DNA from: Polaribacter irgensii 23-P
GTDB taxonomy: Bacteria > Bacteroidota > Bacteroidia > Flavobacteriales > Flavobacteriaceae
Direction of reading: 5' to 3'
NCBI RefSeq assembly: GCF_000153225.1
Contig: NZ_CH724148.1
Span: forward strand, 1,182,640 to 1,246,639
Length of the DNA stretch: 64,000 nt
The notes below the pieces were generated by a model that saw only the letters and a program-made list of their open reading frames with translations, was not told the DNA's origin and ran no database searches. This document shows positions 1 through 9,808 of the stretch, in pieces. A program made the position numbers and the translations under genes. Numbering within the stretch: the first letter of the stretch is position 1; each line of letters starts with the position of its first letter.

Positions 1-773
1 CATTTTCTTGCATACTTATAACTCAATAAAAAATCTTGAATCAGAAAACTATACCATAAGTTGGCTTTGTAAAGCCACAGCTTTTCTCTAAAGCCTAAAG
101 ACCGATAGTCATATTTTGGCATTTTTTTATTAAAATACACCTCGAGAAATGCCACTTCTTTTTCGTTTTTTACATAGCCGTTTTGTAAGAGGTGGCTATA
201 TAGCTGTAGCGATAAATTAGAGAGTTTACTGGCAATTACATTTTGCTGACTTAACTCTTTTGCTTGCACAGAAAGTTGGTCAGCTCTGTTGCTTAAACTT
301 CGAGTTATGTACTGCGTTTCGATAACCTTTTCTAGCTCTACAATTTCATAAGCGATATTTTTTTCTTCATTATCCAAAGCCATATTCTTGGCTTTTTCTA
401 ATAGTTTTAAACTTTGTTTATACAACCCTTTTTGGTAGAGAACGGTTGCAAAATCTAGCTGCTCTCTAATTTGAATCCTTACATTTTTATGGGCAGGATT
501 CAAACGTAGACTGATTAATATTTGTTTGTATAAATGTGCTTTTAAGTTAGAAAGTTGTTGTTTCGAAACAATACCACTTCCAATAATTACTTTCTCATCA
601 TATATTTTTAACTTTTCTAAAAATTTAAATAAAGAGAAAAATTTAGCGTCAATATTTCCTCCCAATCTTCCAACATACAGATTGAATTGTCGCTTTTCGG
701 ACTTGGTTAAGGACTTAATTAGTACAAAAAGAGCATCATTTTGCTGACTGGCGGATGTAATGATTTTGCTCAT
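1..773 (-). CDS. Hypothetical protein, 3' part cut off by the window edge
   Basis: An open minus-strand frame starts with ATG at 773 and runs without a stop for 257 codons off the left edge. The protein begins MSKIITSASQQNDALFVLIK and is rich in Leu, Lys and Gln, with predicted long helices and alternating hydrophobic residues of the kind seen in TPR-like or helical-repeat proteins. There is no signal peptide and no catalytic motif that I recognise. Upstream, the same frame is open back to a stop at 896-898 but has no ATG, GTG or TTG, so 773 is the only sensible start. It is divergent from leuA with 132 bases between them. I do not recognise the family and give no function. Confidence 0.75.
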   Translation of the reverse strand, partial: MSKIITSASQQNDALFVLIKSLTKSEKRQFNLYVGRLGGNIDAKFFSLFKFLEKLKIYDEKVIIGSGIVSKQQLSNLKAHLYKQILISLRLNPAHKNVRIQIREQLDFATVLYQKGLYKQSLKLLEKAKNMALDNEEKNIAYEIVELEKVIETQYITRSLSNRADQLSVQAKELSQQNVIASKLSNLSLQLYSHLLQNGYVKNEKEVAFLEVYFNKKMPKYDYRSLGFREKLWLYKANLWYSFLIQDFLLSYKYARK

Positions 774-866
774 AAAATATTGAGGTTCAAGTTTTTGAAT
801 ATGGTTGACATGCTTTAGAAATCGTATGGTATCTTGCAGCGTAAATGCGAATAAGTAAGCAAGGTA

Positions 867-874
867 TATATTTG
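867..874 (+). promoter_or_regulatory. Probable -7 element of the leuA promoter
   Basis: The octamer TATATTTG matches the Bacteroidetes -7 consensus TAnnTTTG exactly and lies 31 bases before the leuA ATG, giving an expected leader of about 25 bases. No TTG lies at the preferred 19-21 base distance upstream, so the assignment rests on the -7 box and the position. Confidence 0.5.
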
Positions 875-905
875 ATTTATAATAATTACAATCTTTTCAG
901 AAATT

Positions 906-2081
906 ATGCAAGACAACCAAGTACAAATTTTCGATACAACACTTAGAGATGGAGAGCAAGTTCCGGGTTGTAAGTTGGATACAGCGCAAAAACTAGTAAT
1001 AGCTGAGCGCCTAGATTTATTAGGTGTAAACGTGATAGAGGCCGGTTTTCCAGTATCTAGTCCGGGAGACTTTACGTCCGTTTCTGAAATTTCAAAAATT
1101 ATAAAAAATGCAAGTGTTTGTGCTTTGACAAGAGCTGTAGAGAACGATATAAAAGTTGCTGCAGCAGCCTTAAAATATGCGAAGTTTCCTAGGATTCATA
1201 CAGGAATTGGAACAAGCGATTCTCATATAAAATTTAAATTTAACTCAACGAGAGAGCAAGTGATCGAGAGAGCTGTAAAAGCAGTTTCTTTTTCAAAGAC
1301 TTTTGTAGAAGATGTGGAGTTCTATGCTGAAGATGCTGGAAGAACAGACAATGCTTTTTTAGCCAAAGTTTGTGAAGCAGTTATAAAAGCAGGGGCAACT
1401 GTTCTTAACATCCCTGATACTACAGGGTATTGCCTCCCAGAAGAATACGGCGCGAAAATAAAGTATTTACGCGAAAATGTAAGGGGTATCGAAAATGTTA
1501 TACTTTCTTGTCATTGTCATAACGATTTGGGAATGGCCACTGCAAATTCTATTGCTGGAGTGATTCAAGGTGCGCGTCAAATTGAATGCACAATAAACGG
1601 AATTGGAGAACGTGCAGGAAATACAGCCTTAGAGGAAGTTGTAATGGTGTTAAAACAGCACCCTTATCTAAATTTAGAAACCAGTATCAACACAAAACTT
1701 TTATACGACACGAGCATTTTAGTGCGTGAAAGTATGGGGATGCCCGTGCAGCCAAACAAGGCAATTGTGGGCGCAAATGCATTTGCTCACAGTTCTGGAA
1801 TTCATCAGGATGGGGTCATAAAAAATAGAGAAACCTATGAGATTATGGATCCGGAAGATGTTGGAGTTACCGAAAGTGCTATTGTTTTAACAGCGCGAAG
1901 TGGAAGAGCTGCTTTGGCATACAGAGCAAAGAAAATTGGGTATGAATTGACAAAGATTCAATTAGACATTGCCTATGATGCGTTTTTAATTATTGCAGAT
2001 AAGCAAAAAGAAGTAAGAGACGAAGGGATTCATGAAGTTATGAAAAAAGTGAACAAAGTTTCTAAAATAGCAGTTGCATAA
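906..2081 (+). CDS. leuA: 2-isopropylmalate synthase, short form without the regulatory domain
   Basis: This cytoplasmic enzyme condenses acetyl-CoA with 2-oxoisovalerate in the first step of leucine synthesis. The 391 residues hold the HMGL-like TIM barrel: TTLRDGEQ at 11-18 (catalytic Arg14, metal ligand Asp15), the metal-binding HCHND segment near 203, and GIGERAGNT near 235. The E. coli and mycobacterial enzymes exceed 500 residues because of a C-terminal leucine-sensing domain; this protein ends soon after the catalytic part, so classical leucine feedback through that domain is not possible. leuB follows after 21 bases, as in an operon. Homocitrate or citramalate synthase activity cannot be excluded from sequence alone, but the leuB neighbour makes LeuA most likely. 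Confidence 0.9.
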   Translation: MQDNQVQIFDTTLRDGEQVPGCKLDTAQKLVIAERLDLLGVNVIEAGFPVSSPGDFTSVSEISKIIKNASVCALTRAVENDIKVAAAALKYAKFPRIHTGIGTSDSHIKFKFNSTREQVIERAVKAVSFSKTFVEDVEFYAEDAGRTDNAFLAKVCEAVIKAGATVLNIPDTTGYCLPEEYGAKIKYLRENVRGIENVILSCHCHNDLGMATANSIAGVIQGARQIECTINGIGERAGNTALEEVVMVLKQHPYLNLETSINTKLLYDTSILVRESMGMPVQPNKAIVGANAFAHSSGIHQDGVIKNRETYEIMDPEDVGVTESAIVLTARSGRAALAYRAKKIGYELTKIQLDIAYDAFLIIADKQKEVRDEGIHEVMKKVNKVSKIAVA

Positions 2082-2102
2082 AATCTTGAAATAAGCCTAT
2101 AA

Positions 2103-3224
2103 ATGAAATATACAATCGCGGTAATTCCTGGAGATGGCATTGGGCCAGAAGTTGTTAATCAAGCAAAAAAAGCGCTGGATGCAGTTGCAGAAATGTATGA
2201 CCACGTTTTCTTATATCAAGAAGCTCAAATGGGTGCGTGTGCAATCGAGCGTTTTGGAAAGCCTTTGCCTGAAGAAACTATTGCGATTTGCAAGGGAGCA
2301 GACGCAATTTTATTTGGTGCTATTGGAGACCCTAAATACGACAGTGATCCCGGGGCAAAAGTGCGCCCAGAACAAGGCCTTCTGCAACTGAGACAGGCGC
2401 TTGGTTTATTTTGTAATACAAGGCCCGTAAAAGCTTTTGATAGTCTTATTAAAAACTCTCCTTTAAAGAGAGAAATAATTATTGGAACTGATATTATTAT
2501 TTATAGGGAGCTAACTGGAGGTATTTACTCAGGAAAAAAAGAAACAAGTACGGATGGTCTGACTGCTTTTGATATTTCATCTTATACGGTGGAAGAAATT
2601 TCAAGAATAACACATATTGCTTTTAAAGCGTCCCAGAGCAGAAGGAAAAAAGTAACTTTAATTGACAAAGCGAATGTTTTAGAAACTTCTCGCTTGTGGA
2701 GAAAGACGGTTACCGAAATTGCAAAACAATACAAAGATGTTGTGTTGGAATATCTATACATAGAGCATGCAGCAAGGCAACTAATTATAAATCCAAAACA
2801 GTTTGATATAATTCTTACAGAAAATTTATTTGGAGATATCATTTCGGATGAAGCAAGTGTCATCAGTGGTTCCATAGGTTTACTAGCATCTTCCTCAATA
2901 GGACCAGAAAACGCATTATTTGAACCCATACACGGCTCTTTTTCAACAGCCAAAGGGAAGGACACTGCAAACCCAATAGGATCTATTTTATCTGCAGGAA
3001 TGCTTTTAGAGTATTTAGGTTTGCATGAAGAAGCTGGCGCGATAGAGCGTGCCGTGGAAAAATCTCTAATTTTAGGGATTATGACACAGGATATTAAAGG
3101 AAAAAATAAATATCCAGCTTCTACTTCTAATGTTGGAGATTTTATTGCTGATTACATTTTAAATCAGGAGGATAGTAACCTGAACTTTATGAATATTCAT
3201 GCGGGTCAAAGTACTATTATATAG
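2103..3224 (+). CDS. leuB: 3-isopropylmalate dehydrogenase
   Basis: This NAD-dependent cytoplasmic enzyme oxidises and decarboxylates 3-isopropylmalate in leucine synthesis. The 373 residues carry the family signatures: substrate arginines Arg97, Arg107 and Arg135, Tyr142 in RELTGGIY, catalytic Lys189 in DKANVLE, and the metal aspartates Asp245 and Asp249 in FGDIISDEAS. At the third metal position, Asp217 in the Thermus enzyme, this protein has Glu221 (YIEHAARQ, where relatives usually read VDNAAMQ). The gene is 21 bases behind leuA. Its 3' end overlaps the convergent transporter gene by 8 bases and no terminator is visible between them. leuC and leuD are not in the window. Confidence 0.92.
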   Translation: MKYTIAVIPGDGIGPEVVNQAKKALDAVAEMYDHVFLYQEAQMGACAIERFGKPLPEETIAICKGADAILFGAIGDPKYDSDPGAKVRPEQGLLQLRQALGLFCNTRPVKAFDSLIKNSPLKREIIIGTDIIIYRELTGGIYSGKKETSTDGLTAFDISSYTVEEISRITHIAFKASQSRRKKVTLIDKANVLETSRLWRKTVTEIAKQYKDVVLEYLYIEHAARQLIINPKQFDIILTENLFGDIISDEASVISGSIGLLASSSIGPENALFEPIHGSFSTAKGKDTANPIGSILSAGMLLEYLGLHEEAGAIERAVEKSLILGIMTQDIKGKNKYPASTSNVGDFIADYILNQEDSNLNFMNIHAGQSTII

Positions 3225-4572
3225 TATTAATAGCATTTGTTTTCTCTTTTTTCCAAGTCATTAAAACTAAAATGATGCAGAAAATTGCAGAGGAGGCGCA
3301 GGTTAGATACATTCCAAGCCAACCAAAAGATTCTGTAATGTATGCTAAGCCTATTCCAGAAAATGTAGCGCCTACATATCCAAAAAACCCAGTCATACCG
3401 CAGGCTGCAGAAATCGCTTCTTTTACAGTTACCCGAGATGTTTGAACGCCACTAATTAAATTCTGTGGTCCATCAATTAAAAAACCAATCAGCAATAGAG
3501 ACACTCCTGTAATAACAATATTATTAGGTCCAGAGTAAAAATAAAAACCTAAAATACTAAACGTTAAGAGTATTAAATAAATAACATTAATAGGTGCACA
3601 ACGCCCATTCCAAAAACGATCTGCTAAATAACCAGCAACGATTCCTCCAGGAATTCCTGCCAAAGGCATTAGGGTCCAAAAGATAGCCACACTTACTTGG
3701 TCTATTCCCTTTACATCATATAGAAATATAGTTGCCCAATCTAAAGTGCCAAATCTGATGATGTAAATAAACATATTTGCCAAACTTAAAATCCAAATAT
3801 ATTTATTTGTAAATATGTATTTTTTTAAAATTTCCCAATGGGATTTTGTGTTTTTAGATAAGACTAACAAAGCACTGTCTTTTTTGAAATCTTCAATCTC
3901 TGGCAATCCTAAAGATACAGGTCTATCTCTTAGCGTTATAAACAGAAAGATAGCGGTAAGACACCCGATGATGCCGGGAATATAGAAAACAGCTTCCCAA
4001 CCAACAAGGCCTTTATTGTATAAGTTAATAATACCTGCCACTAGCAAACCCACTCCAAAGGTTCCTGCTGTATGTGAAGAAGAAAGAAGGGTCCATTTTG
4101 TAGCTCTTTCTTTTGGCGAGAACCAGTGCACTAATCCTTTAGCTATTGGGGGAAATCCCATCGATTGAAAAGCGCCATTCAGTCCCCAAAAGAAAACGAT
4201 TAAATACAAACTATCTAAAAAACCGATAAATAAATGGATTATTGAGGCTAAAAAAAGTCCAATCGCCATAAACATTCTAATATTTGCTCTATCCGCAAAC
4301 ATTCCACTAATAAATTTACCAATGCCGTAAACAATATAGAATACACTACTTAATATGCCCAATTGGATAATATCAATCTCTAATTTATCACTAATTAGCG
4401 GCAACGCAGGAGAAATGTTTTTTCGTGTAAAGTAAAATATAGTATATCCCAAATACATGCCAATAAACATCCGCCAGCGCCAGTATTTAAATTTTTTAGG
4501 TACTAATTCCGCTGGAGTTTTGTCTTCGGATGGTGGTATTTGTTTGAAGGAAGGAATTTTTATTTTAAACAT
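3217..4572 (-). CDS. OPA-family MFS transporter (GlpT/UhpC-like)
   Basis: This is a 451-residue inner-membrane protein with about 12 hydrophobic helices. The N-terminal half has the arginine-bearing segment FYFTRKNISPALP, which corresponds to the phosphate-binding part of the organophosphate:phosphate antiporter group, and RDRPVSLGLPEIE precedes the central loop, again typical of GlpT/UhpT/UhpC relatives. The likely substrate is a phosphorylated sugar, glycerol 3-phosphate or a similar organophosphate exchanged for phosphate; the exact one cannot be read from sequence. It lies downstream of susD but is separated from it by a strong hairpin terminator, so it is probably transcribed from its own promoter in 4573-4706. 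It converges with leuB and overlaps it by 8 bases. Confidence 0.82.
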   Translation of the reverse strand: MFKIKIPSFKQIPPSEDKTPAELVPKKFKYWRWRMFIGMYLGYTIFYFTRKNISPALPLISDKLEIDIIQLGILSSVFYIVYGIGKFISGMFADRANIRMFMAIGLFLASIIHLFIGFLDSLYLIVFFWGLNGAFQSMGFPPIAKGLVHWFSPKERATKWTLLSSSHTAGTFGVGLLVAGIINLYNKGLVGWEAVFYIPGIIGCLTAIFLFITLRDRPVSLGLPEIEDFKKDSALLVLSKNTKSHWEILKKYIFTNKYIWILSLANMFIYIIRFGTLDWATIFLYDVKGIDQVSVAIFWTLMPLAGIPGGIVAGYLADRFWNGRCAPINVIYLILLTFSILGFYFYSGPNNIVITGVSLLLIGFLIDGPQNLISGVQTSRVTVKEAISAACGMTGFFGYVGATFSGIGLAYITESFGWLGMYLTCASSAIFCIILVLMTWKKEKTNAINTI

Positions 4573-4706
4573 ATACTTTAATTTTAAGCTTCATAAGATT
4601 TTGGGTGTTAAATTATAAGATCCCTAAGAAGTTGTTAGAAACAGATAGATTGAAATACTAATATCTTGTATTTGTATGCACGGGAAACGGCAGAAAATGA
4701 GCTAAA

Positions 4707-4743
4707 AAATGACAAGTATGCAATAAAAACATACTTGTCATTT
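4707..4743 (-). terminator. Rho-independent terminator after susD
   Basis: A perfect 14-base-pair stem (4707-4720 with 4730-4743) encloses a 9-base loop and is followed on the minus strand by a run of T. It lies about 40 bases beyond the susD stop codon and should end the fecR-susC-susD transcript before the transporter gene. Confidence 0.85.
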
Positions 4744-4781
4744 ACAAATAATCCAAACTTATATACCGATAAATAGGATGA

Positions 4782-6377
4782 TTACCAGCCTTTATTTTGT
4801 GATAATGTCTCTCTACTTGTATCTATTGCATTGGCAGGAATGGGCCAAATACGATGGGTTGATAAGATAAAGTTGCTTCTTTCTTTCCAAACTTCTGTGG
4901 TTGGAAAGTTTTGCGTAAAGTCTGTAGAATTTACAGGAAAACCTTTATTCTCTCCTTCAGAGGTGTCAAACACAACACCTAAATGTCTTTTTCCATGCAA
5001 AGCTCCCTTAATTTTAGCAACATCACCCCAACGGCACAAATCTTCGTAGCGCCCAAGTAGCTCTCCCGCAAATTCCGCTCTTCTCTCTGACTTTAAGTCT
5101 TCTAAAGTTGCGCCTGTTTTTGCAGCTAATCCTGCACGTGCTCGAACTAAATTAATTTCGGTATCTCCTGATCCCGCGCCATTTTTTACAATCAAAGCTT
5201 CTGCTTTCATCAATAAAATATGCGAATATCTTAATAATGGTAAATTTAAGTCTGTCGAAGGATGGTCTCCGTTCGGATTTAGATGAATTGGGCTAGCATA
5301 GCCATAAGGCTCTAAGAATTTTTTTAATTGAAAACCTGTTAAATTATTTGCAGAGGCATATTTCCTAGTACTCCCAAAAAATTCAAATTCGTCTCCAAAT
5401 GCTAACAAGGTGGCATCTCTTCTTTCGTCGCCAGTTTCGTAAGAATCGTACAACTCCTTGGTTGGCGCAAAATATCCCCAGCCATTATACTTACCCCAAG
5501 CCCTATTTTCTAGTGATGCTCCAGCGAACATACTACCACCTACTGTATTACTTGGTACAGACCAAAGATATTCGGGCCCCCAGTTACTCGCAATTTTAAA
5601 CGCATCTTTAAAATTAGTTTCTAAAGCATTTTTATTAGAATTTATAACTTGGTCACATGCGGTAATTACAATATCCCAAGAAGCAGCGTTATATTCTGCG
5701 TTGTGTAAGTGTGTTCTTGCTAAATAACCAAGCGCTGCATTTTTATGGGGTCTTCCAAAACGCTCACTGTCAGCTGCATTAAAATAAGGTAACAATTCTG
5801 CTGCTTTTTCAAAACTTGCTGCAGCAAACGCGTAACTTATGCTGACTGAAGCAGGTCTTTCAATAAAAAAATCTTCAGCAACTGTTTCATCAATAATCGG
5901 AATTCCTCCAGAGTTGTCATCTCCATATAAGAGGGATAATTGAAAATAGGCCAAACCTCTCATAAAATAAGCTTCTCCTAAAGCAAAGTTTTTTACTTCG
6001 GCATTAATATCTAAATCGGTTACATTGCGTATGATATCGTTCGCTCTTTTGATAACGATAAAATGCATCGGCCAAATATCTCTTGTATAAGAACCATTCC
6101 CAGAGGTTATAAAGTCCTTAATTTCTTCAATTTGAGACTTTGGTTTTCCAACGACAAAATCGTCACTTGGCACCAAAGAATAAAGGTTCATTCCTCTTCC
6201 GTATATTCCTTGGTAATCATTAAAGATGTAGAGAGCAGTTGTGGCAGAAATCACATCTGCTTCTGTTTTCCAAAAATTAGCGTTGGTAGGCTCTCCTTTG
6301 GGTTGTTCTTCTAAAAAATTTTCGCAACCTGTTAGTCCAAATAGCGCTAATATTAGTACTGATATATATTTTTTCAT
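4782..6377 (-). CDS. SusD/RagB-family outer-membrane nutrient-binding lipoprotein
   Basis: SusD-like lipoproteins sit on the outer face of the outer membrane and cap a SusC channel, binding glycans or other large nutrients. The 531-residue protein has a lipoprotein signal with lipobox LTGC (Cys18), followed by the characteristic ENFLEEQPKGEP. It ends with RIWPIPANAID and LSQNKGW, the usual C-terminal SusD signature (PIP ... QNpGy). It starts 39 bases after susC on the same strand, forming the standard pair. No glycoside hydrolase, sulfatase, lyase or peptidase is adjacent, so the substrate is unknown. Confidence 0.93.
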   Translation of the reverse strand: MKKYISVLILALFGLTGCENFLEEQPKGEPTNANFWKTEADVISATTALYIFNDYQGIYGRGMNLYSLVPSDDFVVGKPKSQIEEIKDFITSGNGSYTRDIWPMHFIVIKRANDIIRNVTDLDINAEVKNFALGEAYFMRGLAYFQLSLLYGDDNSGGIPIIDETVAEDFFIERPASVSISYAFAAASFEKAAELLPYFNAADSERFGRPHKNAALGYLARTHLHNAEYNAASWDIVITACDQVINSNKNALETNFKDAFKIASNWGPEYLWSVPSNTVGGSMFAGASLENRAWGKYNGWGYFAPTKELYDSYETGDERRDATLLAFGDEFEFFGSTRKYASANNLTGFQLKKFLEPYGYASPIHLNPNGDHPSTDLNLPLLRYSHILLMKAEALIVKNGAGSGDTEINLVRARAGLAAKTGATLEDLKSERRAEFAGELLGRYEDLCRWGDVAKIKGALHGKRHLGVVFDTSEGENKGFPVNSTDFTQNFPTTEVWKERSNFILSTHRIWPIPANAIDTSRETLSQNKGW

Positions 6378-6416
6378 TGTTTTTGAAATTTATATTATTA
6401 ATTGATTTGCTGTAAA

Positions 6417-9400
6417 TTAAAAGCCCACATTTAGTCCGATTGTGAAGGTAGTCGCAAGCGGATATTGTCCACCATCTAAACCTCTATTCCCAACCTCTGG
6501 ATCTAATCCCGAATAGTTTGTAAGCGTAAATAAATTTTCACCTGCTGCATAAACTCTTAGCCTGCTGATTCCTTTTATTGCAGGAAATGTATATCCAATA
6601 GTTATGTTTTTTAGTCTTAAGTAACTGGTGTCTTCAATCCAAAAATCAGAGGGTCTTAAATTGTCTCCAGCTCCGCCTAATCTGAAGTTAGAGGATCCCG
6701 TATTGTTTGGGCTCCATGTATCCATAGCGTCAGCAGATAAATTTGCTTCTGGGCCAACTGATGTTTGATTTGGATATACTGTGGTTAATTTAAAGCCATT
6801 ATAGGCACTGGAACCACTCACTCCTTGCAAGAAAACGCGCATATCGAAGTTTTTATAATTAAAATCGGCATTAAAAGCATAGGTAATGTCTGGGAATGCA
6901 CTACCCCTTGTAACGCGGTCATCATCAGTAATTTTGCCATCACCATTGTGGTCAACAAATTTTAAATCTCCTGCAACTGCATTTGGTTGCACTGCATAAG
7001 CAGTTGCTTCCGCATCTGTTTGAAAAACACCAGCTGTTTCTAAAACATAATAAGAAAATAAAGATTCACCAATTTCAGTTAAGAGCGGTGTATGACTAGC
7101 AACATTATACCCTATAATATGTGGTATCGAAGAATCGTTTGAAACTGATGTTAGCGTATTATCAATTTTAGATAAATTACCAGAAAATTTATAGGTAAAG
7201 TCACCTTGGTTTTTTTGATAATTTAGGCTTAATTCAAATCCTTTATTTTCAACAGATCCTCCATTTACGAAAGGAAACTCACCAATTCCTTCAAGTGTAC
7301 TTCCTTGTAATCTAAGGAGCATATCATCTGTAGTTTTAATAAAATAATCTCCTGTTACAGACCATGCATTATTAAATAGGCTAAGGTCTACACCAAAATT
7401 AAGAGACTTTGTGAGCTCCCATTTAATATTTGAATTTGATCTTCCGTCTAAAGCAAGGCCTGAAAGGTAATTGTTGTCATCTGCACCCAGAACGGTATTT
7501 ACGGTAGCCAATCGAATATCTGTAGGGTAGTTGTCTAAAGAATTGATGTTTCCAATAATACCCCAACTAGTTCTTAACTTTAAATTGCTAATCGTTTTAT
7601 TCTCTTTTAAAAAATTTTCATTGGACATTCTCCATGCAACTGCTACTGATGGAAACGTACCCCACGTGTTTTCCGAGGCGGAACTCGGTAATTTTGAAGT
7701 TCCGTCTGCTCTTAAACTGGTCGTAAGAATATATTTCTGATCATAGGCATAAATAGCTCTACCAAAATAAGAAACTAAAGAGTTCGAATTATAGCTAGTA
7801 AGAGGTTTTGTCCATGAAGTAGCGTTTACAAGTTGTCTAAGATTCGGGAGCTCTGAAGAAAAATCTCTACCTGTTATGCTAAAAATACTACTTTCAAAAC
7901 GCTGTAAGGTATTACCCGCTAACAGTGTTAAATTATGAACATCTTTAAAAGTTTCGTTATATGTAAGCGTGGTCTCTAAAGACCAATCTTGCTGTTCACC
8001 GGTTAAATAATCTAGGCTATTTTGATCCGTTCTAGTTTTAGAAACTTCTGGACTTTTAGGCTTAAATTGTTGAAAATTTCTTGTTTTAGAATTGATACCG
8101 AAACTCGACTTTAATTTTAAATTGTCTAAAATTTTATAATCAAAATACAAGTTTGCGAAAAAATCTTGATTCACATCCTCAATATCTAACCTTTCTAATG
8201 TAGAAACTGGATTAATCGTACTTACTGATAGTAAATCTGAATAATTTCCACGTTCATCAAAAACAGCGACACCTGGATTTGCTTTAATAGCCTGTGCTAT
8301 AATTCCGTTATAACTCTGCCCACCATTTTCATCGGTAGTTCCTGTAAATACGGAGTTACCACTTGTCCTAGTGTAGTAAATATTTTCTCCAATTTTTAGT
8401 TTGTCATTTACTTTAAAGGAAGAACTTAATCTAAAAGTTAATCGTTCTGCATTTGTATTTATTAAAGTTCCCTCTGTGGTATTATAACCAATAGAAGATG
8501 CAAATGTATTTTTTTCATTACCACCTCTTACACCAATGTCATAGTTTTGAACAACGCCTGTTCTAAAAATTTCATCTACCCAATCAGTTCTGGTAACCGT
8601 GCTATATTCAACAGGATTAGAGCTGGTGTCAAAACCAGCTTGCGTTAAATAAGTAACCCGGTCAGCTGCGCTCAAGGCCTTTGGTTTTTTTGCAGATACC
8701 ATAGAACTAAAACTATTAAAATCGAAAGATAGTTTTCCGTTTTTCCCCTTCTTGGTAGTTATTAAAATGACTCCACCAGCGGCTCTTACTCCGTAAATAG
8801 CTTGTGAAGAAGCATCTTTTAGAATGCTGATTGAAGCAATATCAAAAGGATTAATAGGTCCTCCAAAATAAGGAACACCGTCTACAACGTATAAAGGAGA
8901 TTCGTTATTTACGGTTCCTAACCCTCTAATTTGTACATTAGGTTGTGCCGTAGGATCTCCACCAGTGTTAGATATCGTAACACCAGACACACTACCTTGC
9001 AGACCTGCGGCAGTACTGGTAACTGGTCTTTCTCCAATATTACTTACAACACCAACAGAGCCTGTCAAGTCTTTTTTAGCTACAGAACCATATCCAATAA
9101 TTACAATTTCATCTAAATTTGCAGCATCTTCTTGTAAGATAATATTAATCTCAGTATTCTCTAACACGGGAACCTCTTTAGAAGCATACCCAATGAAGGC
9201 AACAACTAATACTGCATTTCTATCAGTAACGGCTATTGTGTAATTGCCATCAAAATCTGTACTAACTCCATTGGTGGTTCCTTTTTCTAAGACACTTGCA
9301 CCAGGCAAAGGCCCACCAGCCTTGTCAGTTATAACCCCTGTAATTTTTAAGGTTGCTTGTGCTTTTTTGGATTCTTTTTGAATGTTGTTGGCTTCGCTCT

Positions 9401-9761
9401 TTTTTACAAGAATTGTTTTGTTTTTTGTAAATTCATAGGTTAAGTTGTTCGGAGACAAACATTGCTTTAATAAAACACTTGCCTTTATGATGCCTTTTTT
9501 TAGCTGTAATTTGGAAGCCTCTTTTAATACATCATTTCGATATACAAACGTGTAGTCTGTTTGTTCATTAATAAGTTTAAAGACTGCACCAATTCCTATT
9601 TCCATATCTTTTTCAATAGTTATTTTTGCATCCTGCGAGAACCCCTTTTTAGGTCCTAAAGCAAAAGATAGTGTACAAAAGAGAAAAAGAAAACTTTTCA
9701 TAATTGTTCTTAGGAGTCCACGATAAGGGTGAACGCTGTTTTTAGTAAATTTAAAATTCAT
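6417..9761 (-). CDS. SusC/RagA-family TonB-dependent transporter with N-terminal STN signalling domain
   Basis: This 1114-residue outer-membrane channel imports the ligand captured by the downstream SusD. After a signal region (hydrophobic MKSFLFLFCTLSFAL at 21-35) come an STN domain (about 45-120), a carboxypeptidase-like beta-sandwich (about 138-215, ITGVITDKAGGPLPGASV), the plug with VDGVPY and the SusC motif KDASSQAIYGVRAAGG, and a long barrel ending IGLNVGF. STN domains in this setting contact a FecR-type anti-sigma factor in the periplasm, and fecR lies directly upstream, so the transporter probably also senses its ligand. Translation could begin at Met21 rather than Met1; the extended N-terminus is common among STN-containing members. 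Confidence 0.93.
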   Translation of the reverse strand: MNFKFTKNSVHPYRGLLRTIMKSFLFLFCTLSFALGPKKGFSQDAKITIEKDMEIGIGAVFKLINEQTDYTFVYRNDVLKEASKLQLKKGIIKASVLLKQCLSPNNLTYEFTKNKTILVKKSEANNIQKESKKAQATLKITGVITDKAGGPLPGASVLEKGTTNGVSTDFDGNYTIAVTDRNAVLVVAFIGYASKEVPVLENTEINIILQEDAANLDEIVIIGYGSVAKKDLTGSVGVVSNIGERPVTSTAAGLQGSVSGVTISNTGGDPTAQPNVQIRGLGTVNNESPLYVVDGVPYFGGPINPFDIASISILKDASSQAIYGVRAAGGVILITTKKGKNGKLSFDFNSFSSMVSAKKPKALSAADRVTYLTQAGFDTSSNPVEYSTVTRTDWVDEIFRTGVVQNYDIGVRGGNEKNTFASSIGYNTTEGTLINTNAERLTFRLSSSFKVNDKLKIGENIYYTRTSGNSVFTGTTDENGGQSYNGIIAQAIKANPGVAVFDERGNYSDLLSVSTINPVSTLERLDIEDVNQDFFANLYFDYKILDNLKLKSSFGINSKTRNFQQFKPKSPEVSKTRTDQNSLDYLTGEQQDWSLETTLTYNETFKDVHNLTLLAGNTLQRFESSIFSITGRDFSSELPNLRQLVNATSWTKPLTSYNSNSLVSYFGRAIYAYDQKYILTTSLRADGTSKLPSSASENTWGTFPSVAVAWRMSNENFLKENKTISNLKLRTSWGIIGNINSLDNYPTDIRLATVNTVLGADDNNYLSGLALDGRSNSNIKWELTKSLNFGVDLSLFNNAWSVTGDYFIKTTDDMLLRLQGSTLEGIGEFPFVNGGSVENKGFELSLNYQKNQGDFTYKFSGNLSKIDNTLTSVSNDSSIPHIIGYNVASHTPLLTEIGESLFSYYVLETAGVFQTDAEATAYAVQPNAVAGDLKFVDHNGDGKITDDDRVTRGSAFPDITYAFNADFNYKNFDMRVFLQGVSGSSAYNGFKLTTVYPNQTSVGPEANLSADAMDTWSPNNTGSSNFRLGGAGDNLRPSDFWIEDTSYLRLKNITIGYTFPAIKGISRLRVYAAGENLFTLTNYSGLDPEVGNRGLDGGQYPLATTFTIGLNVGF

Positions 9762-9808
9762 AAATTTGCATTTGATTTAGTTAAACATCTTTTTAATTAA
9801 AGTCGATT

